Shown here one piece after another: positions 35,297 to 44,567 of a stretch of 61,709 bases of DNA; the first letter of the stretch is position 1; every line of letters starts with the position of its first letter. The notes beneath the pieces were generated by a model that was given only the letters and a program-made list of their open reading frames with translations, did not search any database and was not told the origin of the DNA. Source of the DNA: Candidatus Bathyanammoxibius amoris (GTDB lineage: Bacteria; Planctomycetota; Brocadiia; Brocadiales; Bathyanammoxibiaceae); the NCBI GenBank assembly GCA_024451685.1, contig JAMXCW010000012.1, positions 1 through 61,709 on the forward strand, in the 5' to 3' direction. The position numbers and the translations under genes were made by a program.

Positions 35297-38065
35297 GTGG
35301 GTGAAAAGTATCTATATTTTTTCGGAGACGGGAAGGCGGAAGGGCGCGCCGATATGCGTGCTTACCTGGGCGGCAAGGGTGCGAACCTTGCCGAGATGAG
35401 TAACCTCGGGCTGCCCGTTCCTCCCGGCTTCACCATAAGCACAAACGTCTGCAAGGCCTACTATGAGAAAAACCGGAAATACCCGGCCGGGCTTTCCACA
35501 CAGCTTAAAGAGAATTTGTTCCGGTTGGAAGAGACCATGCAGGCAGGGCTGGGTGACACCACCAACCCGCTCCTAGTATCGGTGCGCAGCGGTGCGGCGG
35601 CCTCCATGCCCGGTATGATGGACACCGTACTGAACCTCGGATTAAACCAGAACACCCTCCAGGCCCTTATAAATAAAACCGGTAACGAACGCTTCGCCTG
35701 GGACGCCTACCGGCGGCTCATATCCATGTTCGGGGACGTAGTTATGGGTCTAGACCGGGACAGGTTTGAACATGAAGTGGAAAATATCAAGAAGAAGGCG
35801 CACATAAAGAACGACACGGAGCTAACCGTCAAACACCTTCAAGCTCTGGTAAAAAGATTTAAGGAAATATACAAAAAGGCCACGGGCGAAAACTTTGTCG
35901 ACGACCCGAAGGTGCAACTTCAGAAGGCAATTGACGCTGTGTTTGATTCATGGAACAACCCACGGGCAATCAAGTACAGAAAACTCTACAACATCCAAGG
36001 CCTCCTGGGCACTGCCGTAAACGTTCAGGCCATGGTATTCGGCAATATGGGCGACCATTCCGCAACCGGTGTCTGCTTCACCAGAAATCCCTCAACCGGT
36101 GAGAACATCCTGTACGGTGAGTTCCTCTTTAACGCCCAGGGAGAGGACGTCGTGGCAGGCATACGGACACCAGAACCTATCATCAATCTGCGAAAAGAGA
36201 TGCCCCGTATCTACAAGCAGATACTACAGTATAAAAACCTCCTGGAGAAACGTTACCGGGACATGCAGGACATGGAGTTCACCATCCAAGAAGGCAAGCT
36301 CTACATGCTCCAGACGCGTAACGGAAAACGCACCGCCAAGGCGGCACTGAAGATTGCCGCTGATATGGTGAAAGAGGGTTTTATAGACAAGAAGGCGGCC
36401 GTCTTGAGGATAGAACCCCAGCAGTTAGACCAGCTGCTCCACCCCGTATTTGACCCAAAAGCGAACAGGGTGGTAATAACCACGGGGCTTCCCGCCTCGC
36501 CCGGTGCGGCCACGGGCAAAGTGGTCTTCAGCTCTGAAGAGGCCGAGAAACTGGCCGCGCGAAATGAAAAGGTCATCCTGGTCAGAAAAGAGACCTCTCC
36601 GGAAGACGTCGCCGGGATGCACGCCGCACAGGGCATACTTACAAGCCGTGGAGGTATGACGTCCCACGCCGCCGTAGTCGCCAGGGGTATGGGCAGGTGC
36701 TGCGTGGTAGGCGCGGGGGACGTGAACGTCGACTACAACTTGCAGCAGTTCACCGTAAACAGCAAGGTGATAAGGCGCGGCGACCACATCTCTCTGGACG
36801 GCACCGTCGGCGAGGTGATGCAGGGGCGGGTACCCACGATAGAGCCAAAACTCACTGCTGATTTCTCCAAGCTCATGAAATGGGCGGACGAATTCAGAAA
36901 ATTAGATATAAGGACCAATGCCGACACCCCTGAAGATGCCACCAAGGCCAGGACGTTTGGCGCCCAGGGAATCGGACTATGCCGTACAGAGCACATGTTC
37001 TTCGGTGAACACAGAATTAACTACGTAAGACAGATGATTATGCTCGCCCCGGAGGTAAAAAACCTTAAGGCAAGGATTGGGCCAATTGAGCAGGAACTTC
37101 AAAAAGCGCCGAAAGAAGAGAAGGCCAAACTGAAGGCGGAAATCGCCGAGCTGAAGAAAGCCCTGAAACGTCCTAACGCATTATTCACACAGGCTTTACG
37201 GAAGCTACTCCCCATGCAGAGAGGCGACTTCGAGAAGATGTTCAGGGCCATGAAGGGCCTGCCGGTAACCATCCGCCTGCTCGACCCGCCGCTCCACGAA
37301 TTCCTGCCCCACGGCGAAGACCACTACAAGGAAATGGCCAGGAAGTTCGGCATGACACTTGGGGAGGTCATTAAGACCGTTACACGGCTGCAAGAAGTTA
37401 ACCCGATGCTCGGCCACCGCGGCTGCAGGCTGGGAATCACCTATACAGACATATACGACATGCAGGTAACGGCCATAATTGAGGCCGCCTGCAACGTAAA
37501 AAAGAAAGGCCTCACGGTGTACCCGGAGATAATGGTCCCGCTTGTGGGTATGGCCGCAGAGTTCAACCTGCTAAAGGATAACATAAACAAACAGGCCCGG
37601 GCCGTAATGAAAAAGAAAGGCGTCAAGGTCAAATTCGCCGTGGGCACCATGATAGAACTGCCAAGGGCGGCCCTGATGGCCGATAAGCTGGCCGAACAGG
37701 CCGAGTTTTTTTCCTTCGGCACAAACGACCTGACGCAGATGACCTTCGGTTTAAGCCGCGACGACGTCGCCAACTTCCTGCCCGATTATATAGAACAGGG
37801 TATTCTAAAGAAAGACCCGTTCCAGTCCCTTGACCAGGACGGCGTGGGCCAGCTCATTGAGATAGGGGTCAAGAAGGGAAGGTCCACCCGGCCTAATTTG
37901 AAGATAGGTATCTGCGGTGAACACGGCGGCGACCCCGACTCCATCGAATTTTGCCACCGGATAGGCATGAACTACGTGAGCTGCTCTCCATACCGGGTAC
38001 CTATCGCCCGCCTCACCGCCGCCCGTGCCAACATTCACGGCGCAGAAACGTCCTCCACGGTGTAG
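35297..38065 (+). CDS. ppdK: Pyruvate phosphate dikinase, with coiled-coil insert
   Basis: PPDK interconverts pyruvate, ATP and Pi with PEP, AMP and PPi, and could supply PEP for biosynthesis from fixed carbon. The protein is about 922 residues. It has the ATP-grasp start YLYFFGDGKAEGRADMRAYLGGKGANLAEM, the phospho-histidine loop GGMTSHAAVVARGMG and the PEP-domain GTNDLTQMTFGLSRDD. The catalytic cysteine is in GICGEHGGDP. Between KNLKARIGPIEQELQ and KRPNALFTQALRKLLPMQRG there is a charged helical insert that looks longer than in common PPDKs. The start is probably the GTG at 35297 (AGGAG upstream, though widely spaced); an ATG at 35249 lacks one. Confidence 0.93.
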   Translation: MGEKYLYFFGDGKAEGRADMRAYLGGKGANLAEMSNLGLPVPPGFTISTNVCKAYYEKNRKYPAGLSTQLKENLFRLEETMQAGLGDTTNPLLVSVRSGAAASMPGMMDTVLNLGLNQNTLQALINKTGNERFAWDAYRRLISMFGDVVMGLDRDRFEHEVENIKKKAHIKNDTELTVKHLQALVKRFKEIYKKATGENFVDDPKVQLQKAIDAVFDSWNNPRAIKYRKLYNIQGLLGTAVNVQAMVFGNMGDHSATGVCFTRNPSTGENILYGEFLFNAQGEDVVAGIRTPEPIINLRKEMPRIYKQILQYKNLLEKRYRDMQDMEFTIQEGKLYMLQTRNGKRTAKAALKIAADMVKEGFIDKKAAVLRIEPQQLDQLLHPVFDPKANRVVITTGLPASPGAATGKVVFSSEEAEKLAARNEKVILVRKETSPEDVAGMHAAQGILTSRGGMTSHAAVVARGMGRCCVVGAGDVNVDYNLQQFTVNSKVIRRGDHISLDGTVGEVMQGRVPTIEPKLTADFSKLMKWADEFRKLDIRTNADTPEDATKARTFGAQGIGLCRTEHMFFGEHRINYVRQMIMLAPEVKNLKARIGPIEQELQKAPKEEKAKLKAEIAELKKALKRPNALFTQALRKLLPMQRGDFEKMFRAMKGLPVTIRLLDPPLHEFLPHGEDHYKEMARKFGMTLGEVIKTVTRLQEVNPMLGHRGCRLGITYTDIYDMQVTAIIEAACNVKKKGLTVYPEIMVPLVGMAAEFNLLKDNINKQARAVMKKKGVKVKFAVGTMIELPRAALMADKLAEQAEFFSFGTNDLTQMTFGLSRDDVANFLPDYIEQGILKKDPFQSLDQDGVGQLIEIGVKKGRSTRPNLKIGICGEHGGDPDSIEFCHRIGMNYVSCSPYRVPIARLTAARANIHGAETSSTV

Positions 38066-38090
38066 TCAGACCCAACCACAAAGCCCTTCA

Positions 38091-38124
38091 TGATTGTCAT
38101 TCTGAGGTAGTGAAACAGCCGAAC
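38091..38124. repeat. Dispersed intergenic repeat, copy 3
   Basis: TGATTGTCATTCTGAGGTAG and the following GAAACAGCCGAA match the left part of the element at 5028-5085, with a few substitutions. Confidence 0.6.
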
Positions 38125-38265
38125 AGTGTAGCGTCGGAGCTGTACCAGAGGACAGGTCTTCCCTCGGTGCGACTTTCTCCGACGTTAAACGTGGCAGTCG
38201 TGCCTGAGGCTGAAAGTCCACTGGTTTGTTTGGAGGGCGGATCTACGACTTGACCCTACCCAGTG

Positions 38266-38317
38266 TTGTAGCGGTCGAGCTTGCTCGACTTTTGGCAGAG
38301 CAAGCTCTGCCACTACA
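38266..38317. repeat. Double-hairpin repeat with TTGTAG/CTACAA ends
   Basis: The ends TTGTAG and CTACAA enclose hairpins GTCGAGC/GCTCGAC and GGCAGAGC/GCTCTGCC. The right-hand hairpin and end recur as a half-copy at 21949-21973. The overall design equals the element at 8144-8212. Confidence 0.75.
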
Positions 38318-38334
38318 AAAAACCTTTTTGAGGG

Positions 38335-38360
38335 TTCCGCAGGGTTTTAACCCTGCGGAA
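38335..38360. terminator. Hairpin between convergent PPDK and sdhB genes
   Basis: TTCCGCAGGGTT pairs with AACCCTGCGGAA around TT. Neither side has a strong T-run, so function as an intrinsic terminator is uncertain, but its place between convergent genes fits. Confidence 0.5.
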
Positions 38361-38371
38361 AATAATGAACC

Positions 38372-39097
38372 TTACTTACTTTTACCCAGCAATCTTTTGC
38401 GCAGGAGGCGGCGTTTGATGTGGGCTATGGACCGGGGCGGGTCAAGCTCCTTGGGGCAGCACTGGCAGGCAAAGACGTTGTGGCACCTCCACGCGCCATA
38501 CGGGCCGTCTGCCTGCTCTATTCTCAGATTATGGATGCCGTCACGGGTGTCCCTCACGTAGCGGTCTATCTTAAGTAACGCCGCGGGACCTATATACTCC
38601 TTACTTGTAAGGGTAATCGGGCATGCCGAGTAGCAGCTGGCGCACTGGATGCAGTCTATAACCATATCCAGTTCCTTCCTGTCCTCCTGGCTCTGGATTC
38701 GTTCCTTTTCGGGCGGGGGTGAGCCGGGGACTAGATACGGCCTTACCAGCTCATGCTTCTCCCAGAACTGGTCCATATTCACACAAAGGTCTTTCTCTAC
38801 CTCCAGGTGGGCAAGGGGCCTGATGGTGATTTCTTGTGTCTTTAGCGATGCGACCTGCGTGTTACAGGCAAGCCTGTGCTTACCGTTTATATGCATGGCG
38901 CAGGAACCGCATACGCCGGCCCTGCACGATGACCTGAAGGCCAGAGAACCGTCCAGGTTCTCCAGTATGTAATTAAGCCCGTCGAGCACGGTCAATCCCT
39001 TCCCGTTATCAGGCAGGGGCACGCGGTAGGCCTGAAGGTGAGGTTCACTGCCTGAATCAGGGTCGTAGCGTAAGACGTTGAAGGTTATGTCCGCCAC
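38372..39097 (-). CDS. sdhB: Succinate dehydrogenase/fumarate reductase iron-sulfur subunit
   Basis: SdhB relays electrons between SdhA and the membrane quinone site. The 241-residue protein has the 2Fe-2S motif CRAGVCGSCAMHINGKHRLAC. The 4Fe-4S motif CIQCASCYSACP follows, then the segment CHNVFACQCCPKELDP for the 3Fe-4S centre and remaining ligands. The start is a GTG directly after the sdhA stop, with AGGAAATA upstream, so translation is coupled. It is the last gene of the acn-mdh-sdhDCAB run. Confidence 0.96.
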   Translation of the reverse strand: MADITFNVLRYDPDSGSEPHLQAYRVPLPDNGKGLTVLDGLNYILENLDGSLAFRSSCRAGVCGSCAMHINGKHRLACNTQVASLKTQEITIRPLAHLEVEKDLCVNMDQFWEKHELVRPYLVPGSPPPEKERIQSQEDRKELDMVIDCIQCASCYSACPITLTSKEYIGPAALLKIDRYVRDTRDGIHNLRIEQADGPYGAWRCHNVFACQCCPKELDPPRSIAHIKRRLLRKRLLGKSK

Positions 39098-40837
39098 CTA
39101 GTATTTCCTCTCTTCCAATTCAAACGGGCCGGGTCTGACTTTGCTGTACTTGAGCTTGGCGCCGTCCCTGGAATAATATGCCCTGGTATGCTTGTGCCAC
39201 TTCTCATCGTCACGCCTGGGGAAATCGGTGCGGGAGTGTGACCCCCGGCTCTCTTTCCTTGCAAGTGCCCCCGCCGCCACGGCCTCGGCCACGTCAAGAC
39301 TGCCCTCAAGCTCAAGGGCCGACTGCAGCGACAGGTTCCACCTCCTGCCAGCCGTGTGGCGCAGCGAAACGTTCCTGAAGCGCTCCCTGAGTCCTTTTAT
39401 GACAGCAAGTGCGTCGGTAAGCGCCGGCTTCTCGCGAAATACGCCCACCTTCCCGGCCATGACCTCTGCCATCTCCTTCTTCAAGACGGCGACGTCCTCG
39501 CCGTCCTCTCTTGCCAGTAGCTGCTCGATCTTCCCTTCGGTTTTCTTTAGCGCCACTTCGTGTATCTTGCCGGGCTTAGTACCTGCCAGCTTCTTACCCT
39601 GAACATACCTGGCGGCATTATCGCCGGCGATCTTGCCGAAAACCAGCGTCTCAAGCAGTGAATTGCCCCCAAGCCGGTTGGCCCCGTGGACGCTGACGCA
39701 AGACACCTCACCCGCCGCGTAGAGGCCGCCCACGATTGTCTCACATTCCGTATTACACTCAATCCCGCCCATAGTATAGTGATGCCCCGGCTGGACGGGG
39801 ATAAGGTCCGTAATAGGGTCTATGCCGCCAAATTCCATACATATCGTCCGGATGCCGTGAAGCCTGGACATTATCTTCTCCCGGCCCAGATGACGGAGGT
39901 CCAGGTGTACATAGCCGCCGTCTCCTTTAAATCCCCTGCCCTCCTGCATCTCCCGGGTAATGTTCCTGGACACTATGTCGCGCGGCGCCACCTCCATGGC
40001 CTTCTCGGAATCCGGGTAATTGGCCAAAAATCTCTCGCCTTTATTGTTTAACAGGAACCCGCCTTCCCCTCTCGCACCTTCGGTTATCAGTATATTCTTA
40101 CCCACCAGGGTGGTTGGATGGAACTGTTCGAATTCCATGTCCTTCAGCGGTACACCCGCCCAGTAGGGGACCGCCATGCCTATTCCCGTGTTGATAAGCG
40201 CGTTTGTCGTATTGCCATAAATCCTTCCAGAGCCACCAGTTGCAAATATGACAGCACCCGCGGCGAAGGCCTCAAGCCTGCCGCTGCTAAGTTCCATCGC
40301 CACTACCCCCTTGCACTCGTCATCCTCCCTCACAAGCGCCAGCACCAGCCACTCAGGATAAAGAACCAGCTCCTTCCGCTCGGCGGCCTGCTTGAACCTG
40401 ATCACCTGTTCATAGATGGTGTGCAGAAGCGCTTGGCCCGTGGTATCGGCGGCGTAGCATGTCCTGGGAAATCCGGCCCCGCCGAAGGGCCTCTGTGCTA
40501 TCTTCCCATCGTCCGTACGGCTAAACGGGCATCCCCAGTGCTCAATCTCGTACACGCGCGAGGCGGCGTCACCTGTCATCCGGAGGACCGCGTCCTGGTC
40601 GGCAAGGAAGTCACTCCCCCTGACCGTGTCATACGCGTGTTTCTCCCAGCCGTCGTGCCCGCCCCTCGGATGATTGCCGAGCGAGGCGTTAATGCCGCCC
40701 TGCGCGGCTACGGAGTGTGACCGCAGCGGGTGTACCTTGGAGAGTATACCCGCCTTAAGGTTCATCTCATTGGCCGCAACGGCTGCCCTCAGCCCCGCAA
40801 GCCCGCCTCCAACTATCAATATGTCATGATAAGGCAC
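39098..40837 (-). CDS. sdhA: Succinate dehydrogenase/fumarate reductase flavoprotein subunit
   Basis: SdhA holds FAD and the succinate/fumarate site. The 579-residue protein starts with the dinucleotide fold [15 protein letters not shown]. It has the flavin-linked histidine in [17 protein letters not shown], the substrate loop [12 protein letters not shown] and [11 protein letters not shown]. The cap and C-terminal segment ([22 protein letters not shown]) are normal. The start is GTG with AAGGGGG just upstream. Sequence alone does not decide whether it runs as succinate oxidase or fumarate reductase here. Confidence 0.96.
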   Translation of the reverse strand: MPYHDILIVGGGLAGLRAAVAANEMNLKAGILSKVHPLRSHSVAAQGGINASLGNHPRGGHDGWEKHAYDTVRGSDFLADQDAVLRMTGDAASRVYEIEHWGCPFSRTDDGKIAQRPFGGAGFPRTCYAADTTGQALLHTIYEQVIRFKQAAERKELVLYPEWLVLALVREDDECKGVVAMELSSGRLEAFAAGAVIFATGGSGRIYGNTTNALINTGIGMAVPYWAGVPLKDMEFEQFHPTTLVGKNILITEGARGEGGFLLNNKGERFLANYPDSEKAMEVAPRDIVSRNITREMQEGRGFKGDGGYVHLDLRHLGREKIMSRLHGIRTICMEFGGIDPITDLIPVQPGHHYTMGGIECNTECETIVGGLYAAGEVSCVSVHGANRLGGNSLLETLVFGKIAGDNAARYVQGKKLAGTKPGKIHEVALKKTEGKIEQLLAREDGEDVAVLKKEMAEVMAGKVGVFREKPALTDALAVIKGLRERFRNVSLRHTAGRRWNLSLQSALELEGSLDVAEAVAAGALARKESRGSHSRTDFPRRDDEKWHKHTRAYYSRDGAKLKYSKVRPGPFELEERKY

Positions 40838-40847
40838 AAAAACCCCC

Positions 40848-41213
40848 TTAAAAGAATATCCCTAAGCTGTACACCGCTACCACGGCAAGGATACCCGCCG
40901 ACAACAGTAGAAGTCTTCCCTGCACCGCAGTGAGGTCAAACAGTTCTATCAGGGTCAACCTCAGCCCGTTTACCAGATGAAGGATAACCGCGAGAAGGAG
41001 CGAGTATTCCATAAAATGCCCCACCGGGTTATCGAACTTGCTTACGGCCGCGTTAAACGCCTCCGGTCCCTGGAACGCGGCCCCAAGAGTCCATATGTGT
41101 ATAAACAAGAAGAGCACCAGCGCAACACCCGTAATCCTGTGCAGGGTGAAGGTGACCACCTCGACACCAAGGTTCAACCTGATTTCGTTTATTATCTGAC
41201 GGATAGTTTCCAT
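40848..41213 (-). CDS. sdhC: Succinate dehydrogenase cytochrome b subunit
   Basis: The 121-residue membrane anchor has three helices. The heme/quinone motifs are [17 protein letters not shown] and [16 protein letters not shown] chose the ATG at 41213 ([12 protein letters not shown]), with GGGGA upstream, over an upstream TTG. It is 10 bases from the sdhA start and follows the sdhD-like gene. Confidence 0.88.
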   Translation of the reverse strand: METIRQIINEIRLNLGVEVVTFTLHRITGVALVLFLFIHIWTLGAAFQGPEAFNAAVSKFDNPVGHFMEYSLLLAVILHLVNGLRLTLIELFDLTAVQGRLLLLSAGILAVVAVYSLGIFF

Positions 41214-41229
41214 CCTCAGTTCGTTTCCC

Positions 41230-41571
41230 CTAATAAGGAGCAAAACACACTAGCACGTCAAGACCCGTAACAAACGCATAACAGCCTATAATATAAAGTG
41301 TTACCTTAAATATCATTTTCGTGGAGGAAGAGGTATTGAAATCAAGGAAGACCGCCCAAGCCCCGTTGAGCCCGTGATAAAGGAGTGTCGCCAGGAGCGC
41401 GATATAGAATGTCATCCAGCATGGAGAGCTAAGACGTGCAGCTACCTGGTCGTAAACCGGGGGACCGGTTCCATTATGGAGCATACAAAAATGGACAATA
41501 ACCCCCGCACTGAGGAATAGGCCACTTATTCGCTGTAAGAGCCAAGGCCAGAGACTTGAGCCACCGGTCAT
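41230..41571 (-). CDS. sdhD: Succinate dehydrogenase second membrane anchor
   Basis: The 113-residue protein has three helices, with WLLQRISGLFLSAGVIVHF and LYHGLNGAWAVFLDF. These match the SdhD pattern (an R-x-S-G helix start and an H-x-x-x-G heme helix). It lies between mdh (9-base gap) and sdhC (about 16 bases). Position and composition support the role; sequence identity in this family is low. Confidence 0.82.
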   Translation of the reverse strand: MTGGSSLWPWLLQRISGLFLSAGVIVHFCMLHNGTGPPVYDQVAARLSSPCWMTFYIALLATLLYHGLNGAWAVFLDFNTSSSTKMIFKVTLYIIGCYAFVTGLDVLVCFAPY

Positions 41572-41580
41572 TTCCTGCTC

Positions 41581-42513
41581 CTATGCTATGAGCCTGTCAA
41601 CCTCTGCACACTCGGCCGTCACGCCCTGGGCCGACTTGTGTAATAAACTGCTCTCTTCCGCCGTAAGTTTCAGCTCGATAATACCTTCCACACCCTTTGA
41701 ACCAAGCTTTGCGGGGACACCGATAAACACGTCTTTCAGCCCATACTCACCCTGACAGAGCACGGTGGAGGGGAGTATCTTCTTCTTGTCATTCAGTATC
41801 GCCATTACCATCTCTGTTATGGCGGCGGACGGCGCATAGAACGCGCTACCCGTCTTGAGAAAATTCACTATCTCCGCACCACCCCTGACCGTCCGCTCTA
41901 CCAACGCGTCAACTCTTTCTTTAGGCAGGAGTTCATTGACAGGCACACCGGCCACAGTCGTATATCTGGCCAGGGGTAAGGGGTCACTGTGTCCGCCCAC
42001 GATTGTCGCCTGTACGTTTTCAACTGAAACGCCAAGTTCCATGGCCACAAACGTGGCAAATCTGGCCGTGTCAAGCACGCCCGCCATCCCTATTACCCTT
42101 TCTTTTGGCAGTCCACTCACCCTGTAAGCGGTGTGCACTATTGCGTCGAGGGGATTGGTTACCAAGAGGAGTATTGTGTCCGGGGACCTCTTTACCAGCT
42201 CTTCAACAACGGACTTTACCACCTTTACGTTATTCTCAAGGAGGTCAGACCTGCTCATGCCGGGCCTTCTGGCCTTGCCTGCGGTAATGACGCATATGTC
42301 CGAACCCTCTGTCTCATCGTAGCCGTTCGTGCCTGTAACGTTGGCGTTAAACCCGCATATCGGCCCGGACTCAAGGATGTCCAGGGATTTACCCTGAGGC
42401 ACACCCTCTACTAAATCAACCAGTACTATGTCACCGGCCTCCTTCTCGGCAAGTCTCTGGGCAGCGGTCCCGCCCACGTTTCCCGCCCCGACTATGGTTA
42501 TCTTTCTTCTCAT
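41581..42513 (-). CDS. mdh: Malate dehydrogenase (LDH-like type)
   Basis: It oxidises malate to oxaloacetate with NAD. The 310-residue protein starts [17 protein letters not shown] (NAD fold) and contains [17 protein letters not shown], with the arginines that select malate. It also has [24 protein letters not shown] and the catalytic histidine in [15 protein letters not shown]. It begins 6 bases after the aconitase stop. Confidence 0.95.
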   Translation of the reverse strand: MRRKITIVGAGNVGGTAAQRLAEKEAGDIVLVDLVEGVPQGKSLDILESGPICGFNANVTGTNGYDETEGSDICVITAGKARRPGMSRSDLLENNVKVVKSVVEELVKRSPDTILLLVTNPLDAIVHTAYRVSGLPKERVIGMAGVLDTARFATFVAMELGVSVENVQATIVGGHSDPLPLARYTTVAGVPVNELLPKERVDALVERTVRGGAEIVNFLKTGSAFYAPSAAITEMVMAILNDKKKILPSTVLCQGEYGLKDVFIGVPAKLGSKGVEGIIELKLTAEESSLLHKSAQGVTAECAEVDRLIA

Positions 42514-42519
42514 CGCCGG

Positions 42520-44454
42520 TTAACCGCTCTTTTGGGCCTGGTAGTTAAGTAATCCGCCCGCAAGCACTATCTGCGCCTCCCTTTCACTAAACCCGTGTTC
42601 CACCTTTATCTCTCTATTATCCCTGGTAGCGTTTATAACGGTAATCGGCCTGTTGCCCTCTTTAAGTACCGCCCTTAGATTCTCAAGCCTGAGCCGGTCT
42701 CCTTTATCTACAGAATCGTATCCTGATTCGTCGGTAAAGACAAGCGGCAGAATACCGGTATTAATGAGATTATTCCTGTGTATCCTCGCGAAGGATTTTG
42801 CAAGGACGGCCTTTATGCCCAGATGCATGGGTGCAAGGGCCGCGTGCTCCCTGCTAGACCCCTGGCCATAATTACTACCGCCAACTATAAACCCGCCCTT
42901 CTTTTCCTCGGCCCTTGCGGCAAACTCCTTGTCCAGGTGCATGAACGTGAATCTTGAGATGGCAGGTATGTTCGAACGAAACCTGAGCACCTTGTTCCCG
43001 GCAGGCAGGATATGGTCGGTACTTATATTATCCGGCAGTTTCAATAGCACCTCACCCTCGAGTGAATCGGGAAGCGGCTCCTTCTTAGGAAGCGCCTTTA
43101 TGTTCGGTCCCCTTATTACCTCAACCTCTGACGGGTCCTTTGCGGGCGGTACTATGAATGAATCGTCCACCGGTATCTTGCCGAGCTTATGAATCTTTAC
43201 GGGTTTCCCCAGTTCTCTCGGGTCTGTTATAACCCCCGTGAGTGCCGTAGCGGCGCACGTCTCAACGCTTGAGAGATATACCTCGGCATCCAGGGAGCCA
43301 CAGCGGCCCGGGAAATTCCTGTTAAAGCTCCTTACCGATACACAGCCGGAAGGAGGCACCTGTCCCATGCCGATACAAGGTCCGCACGCAGGTTCCAGAA
43401 TCCTCGCCCCTGCTTCGATCAGGTCTTCCAGCGCACCGTTCCTGCCAATGAGTTCCAGCACCTGCCGCGAGCCGGGGCTTATCGTCAGGCTTACCTCAGG
43501 CGGCACCTTCCTCCCCTTCAGGATGGCAGCAACCATCATAAGTTCACTATAAGACGAGTTTGTACAGCTTCCTATGCAGACCTGACGCACCTTTGTACCG
43601 GAAACCTCTTTTACGCGGCAGACGTTGTCCGGGCTGCTCGGTCTTGCTATCAAGGGTTCAAGCTCACTGAGGTCCAGCACAATCTCTTTGTCATACCCGG
43701 CATCGTCATCGGGGCCTATCTCTACCCAATCCTTTTCCCTCCTCTGATGGCTCAAACACGCTCGGGTAATTTTATCACTGGGGAAAACCGAGGTCGTCGC
43801 GCCCAGCTCCGCTCCCATGTTAGTGATGGTAGAACGCTCGGGCGCCTCAAAACACTTTATCCCGGGTCCGCCGTACTCAAAAATCCTTCCGGTCCCACCT
43901 TTAACGGTAAGCATCTGCAGGAGTTTCAGTATCACGTCTTTTGCCGCCACCCAGGGGCCCGGCTTGCCGACAAGCCTCACCAGTACCACCTCAGGCATGG
44001 TCATAAAAAACGGCGCGCCGGCCATAGCCATCGCAACGTCGAGACCTCCCGCGCCTATCGCAATCATCCCGAGACCGCCGCACGTGGGGGTATGGCTGTC
44101 GGAACCTAGCATAAGCTGCCCCGGTACGGCGAAGCGCTCACGGTGTACCTGGTGACAGATGCCGTTTCCGGGCCTGGAATAGTATAGACCATATTTGGCC
44201 GCTACAGTCTGGAGGTACAGGTGGTCGTCGGCATTCTCCACGCTCGTCTGCAGCGTGTTGTGGTCCACGTAGCTGATGGACACCGCGGTGCGGACCCGCG
44301 GTACGCCCATGGCCTCAAACTGCAGGTAGGCCATGGTACCCGTAGCATCCTGGGTCAGGGTCTGATCTACCGATACCCCTATCTCAGTACCGGCCTTCAG
44401 CTCACCGGAGACAAGGTGGGCCTTCAGTATCTTTTCAACCAGGTTCATGCCCAT
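42520..44454 (-). CDS. acnA: Aconitate hydratase
   Basis: Aconitase interconverts citrate and isocitrate using a labile 4Fe-4S cluster. The 644-residue length matches the compact mitochondrial-like bacterial form. Cluster cysteines are in CIGSCTNSSYSE and EPACGPCIGMGQ. Other blocks are LGSDSHTPTCGGLGMIAIGAGG, DNISTDHILPAG and GGSNYGQGSSREHAALAP (the swivel domain). GAGG lies 7 bases before the ATG. It leads the TCA operon with mdh and sdhDCAB. Confidence 0.95.
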   Translation of the reverse strand: MGMNLVEKILKAHLVSGELKAGTEIGVSVDQTLTQDATGTMAYLQFEAMGVPRVRTAVSISYVDHNTLQTSVENADDHLYLQTVAAKYGLYYSRPGNGICHQVHRERFAVPGQLMLGSDSHTPTCGGLGMIAIGAGGLDVAMAMAGAPFFMTMPEVVLVRLVGKPGPWVAAKDVILKLLQMLTVKGGTGRIFEYGGPGIKCFEAPERSTITNMGAELGATTSVFPSDKITRACLSHQRREKDWVEIGPDDDAGYDKEIVLDLSELEPLIARPSSPDNVCRVKEVSGTKVRQVCIGSCTNSSYSELMMVAAILKGRKVPPEVSLTISPGSRQVLELIGRNGALEDLIEAGARILEPACGPCIGMGQVPPSGCVSVRSFNRNFPGRCGSLDAEVYLSSVETCAATALTGVITDPRELGKPVKIHKLGKIPVDDSFIVPPAKDPSEVEVIRGPNIKALPKKEPLPDSLEGEVLLKLPDNISTDHILPAGNKVLRFRSNIPAISRFTFMHLDKEFAARAEEKKGGFIVGGSNYGQGSSREHAALAPMHLGIKAVLAKSFARIHRNNLINTGILPLVFTDESGYDSVDKGDRLRLENLRAVLKEGNRPITVINATRDNREIKVEHGFSEREAQIVLAGGLLNYQAQKSG

Positions 44455-44474
44455 GACGTAGCCTCTGACCGAAT

Positions 44475-44508
44475 AAAAAATCCCACCTGAAGAAGGTGGG
44501 ATTTTTTT
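44475..44508 (-). terminator. Intrinsic terminator after the multiheme cytochrome gene
   Basis: AAATCCCACCT and AGGTGGGATTT form an 11-bp stem, with a run of T on the minus strand after the hairpin. It separates the cytochrome gene from the aconitase operon. Confidence 0.85.
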
Positions 44509-44567
44509 AGAATTACCTCCACTCTAAACCTCTCTGGCTTAGTTATAAACGCTTTACCACAGGTCTC

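Larger units (their letters stand above)
38066..38371. other. Convergent spacer filled with repeats
   Basis: Between PPDK and sdhB lie three repeat elements: the CATTCTGAGG type (38091-38124), an imperfect GTAGCGTCGGAG/CTCCGACG pair (38128-38184) and a double hairpin (38266-38317). A terminator-like hairpin (38335-38360) follows. No gene. Confidence 0.7.
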
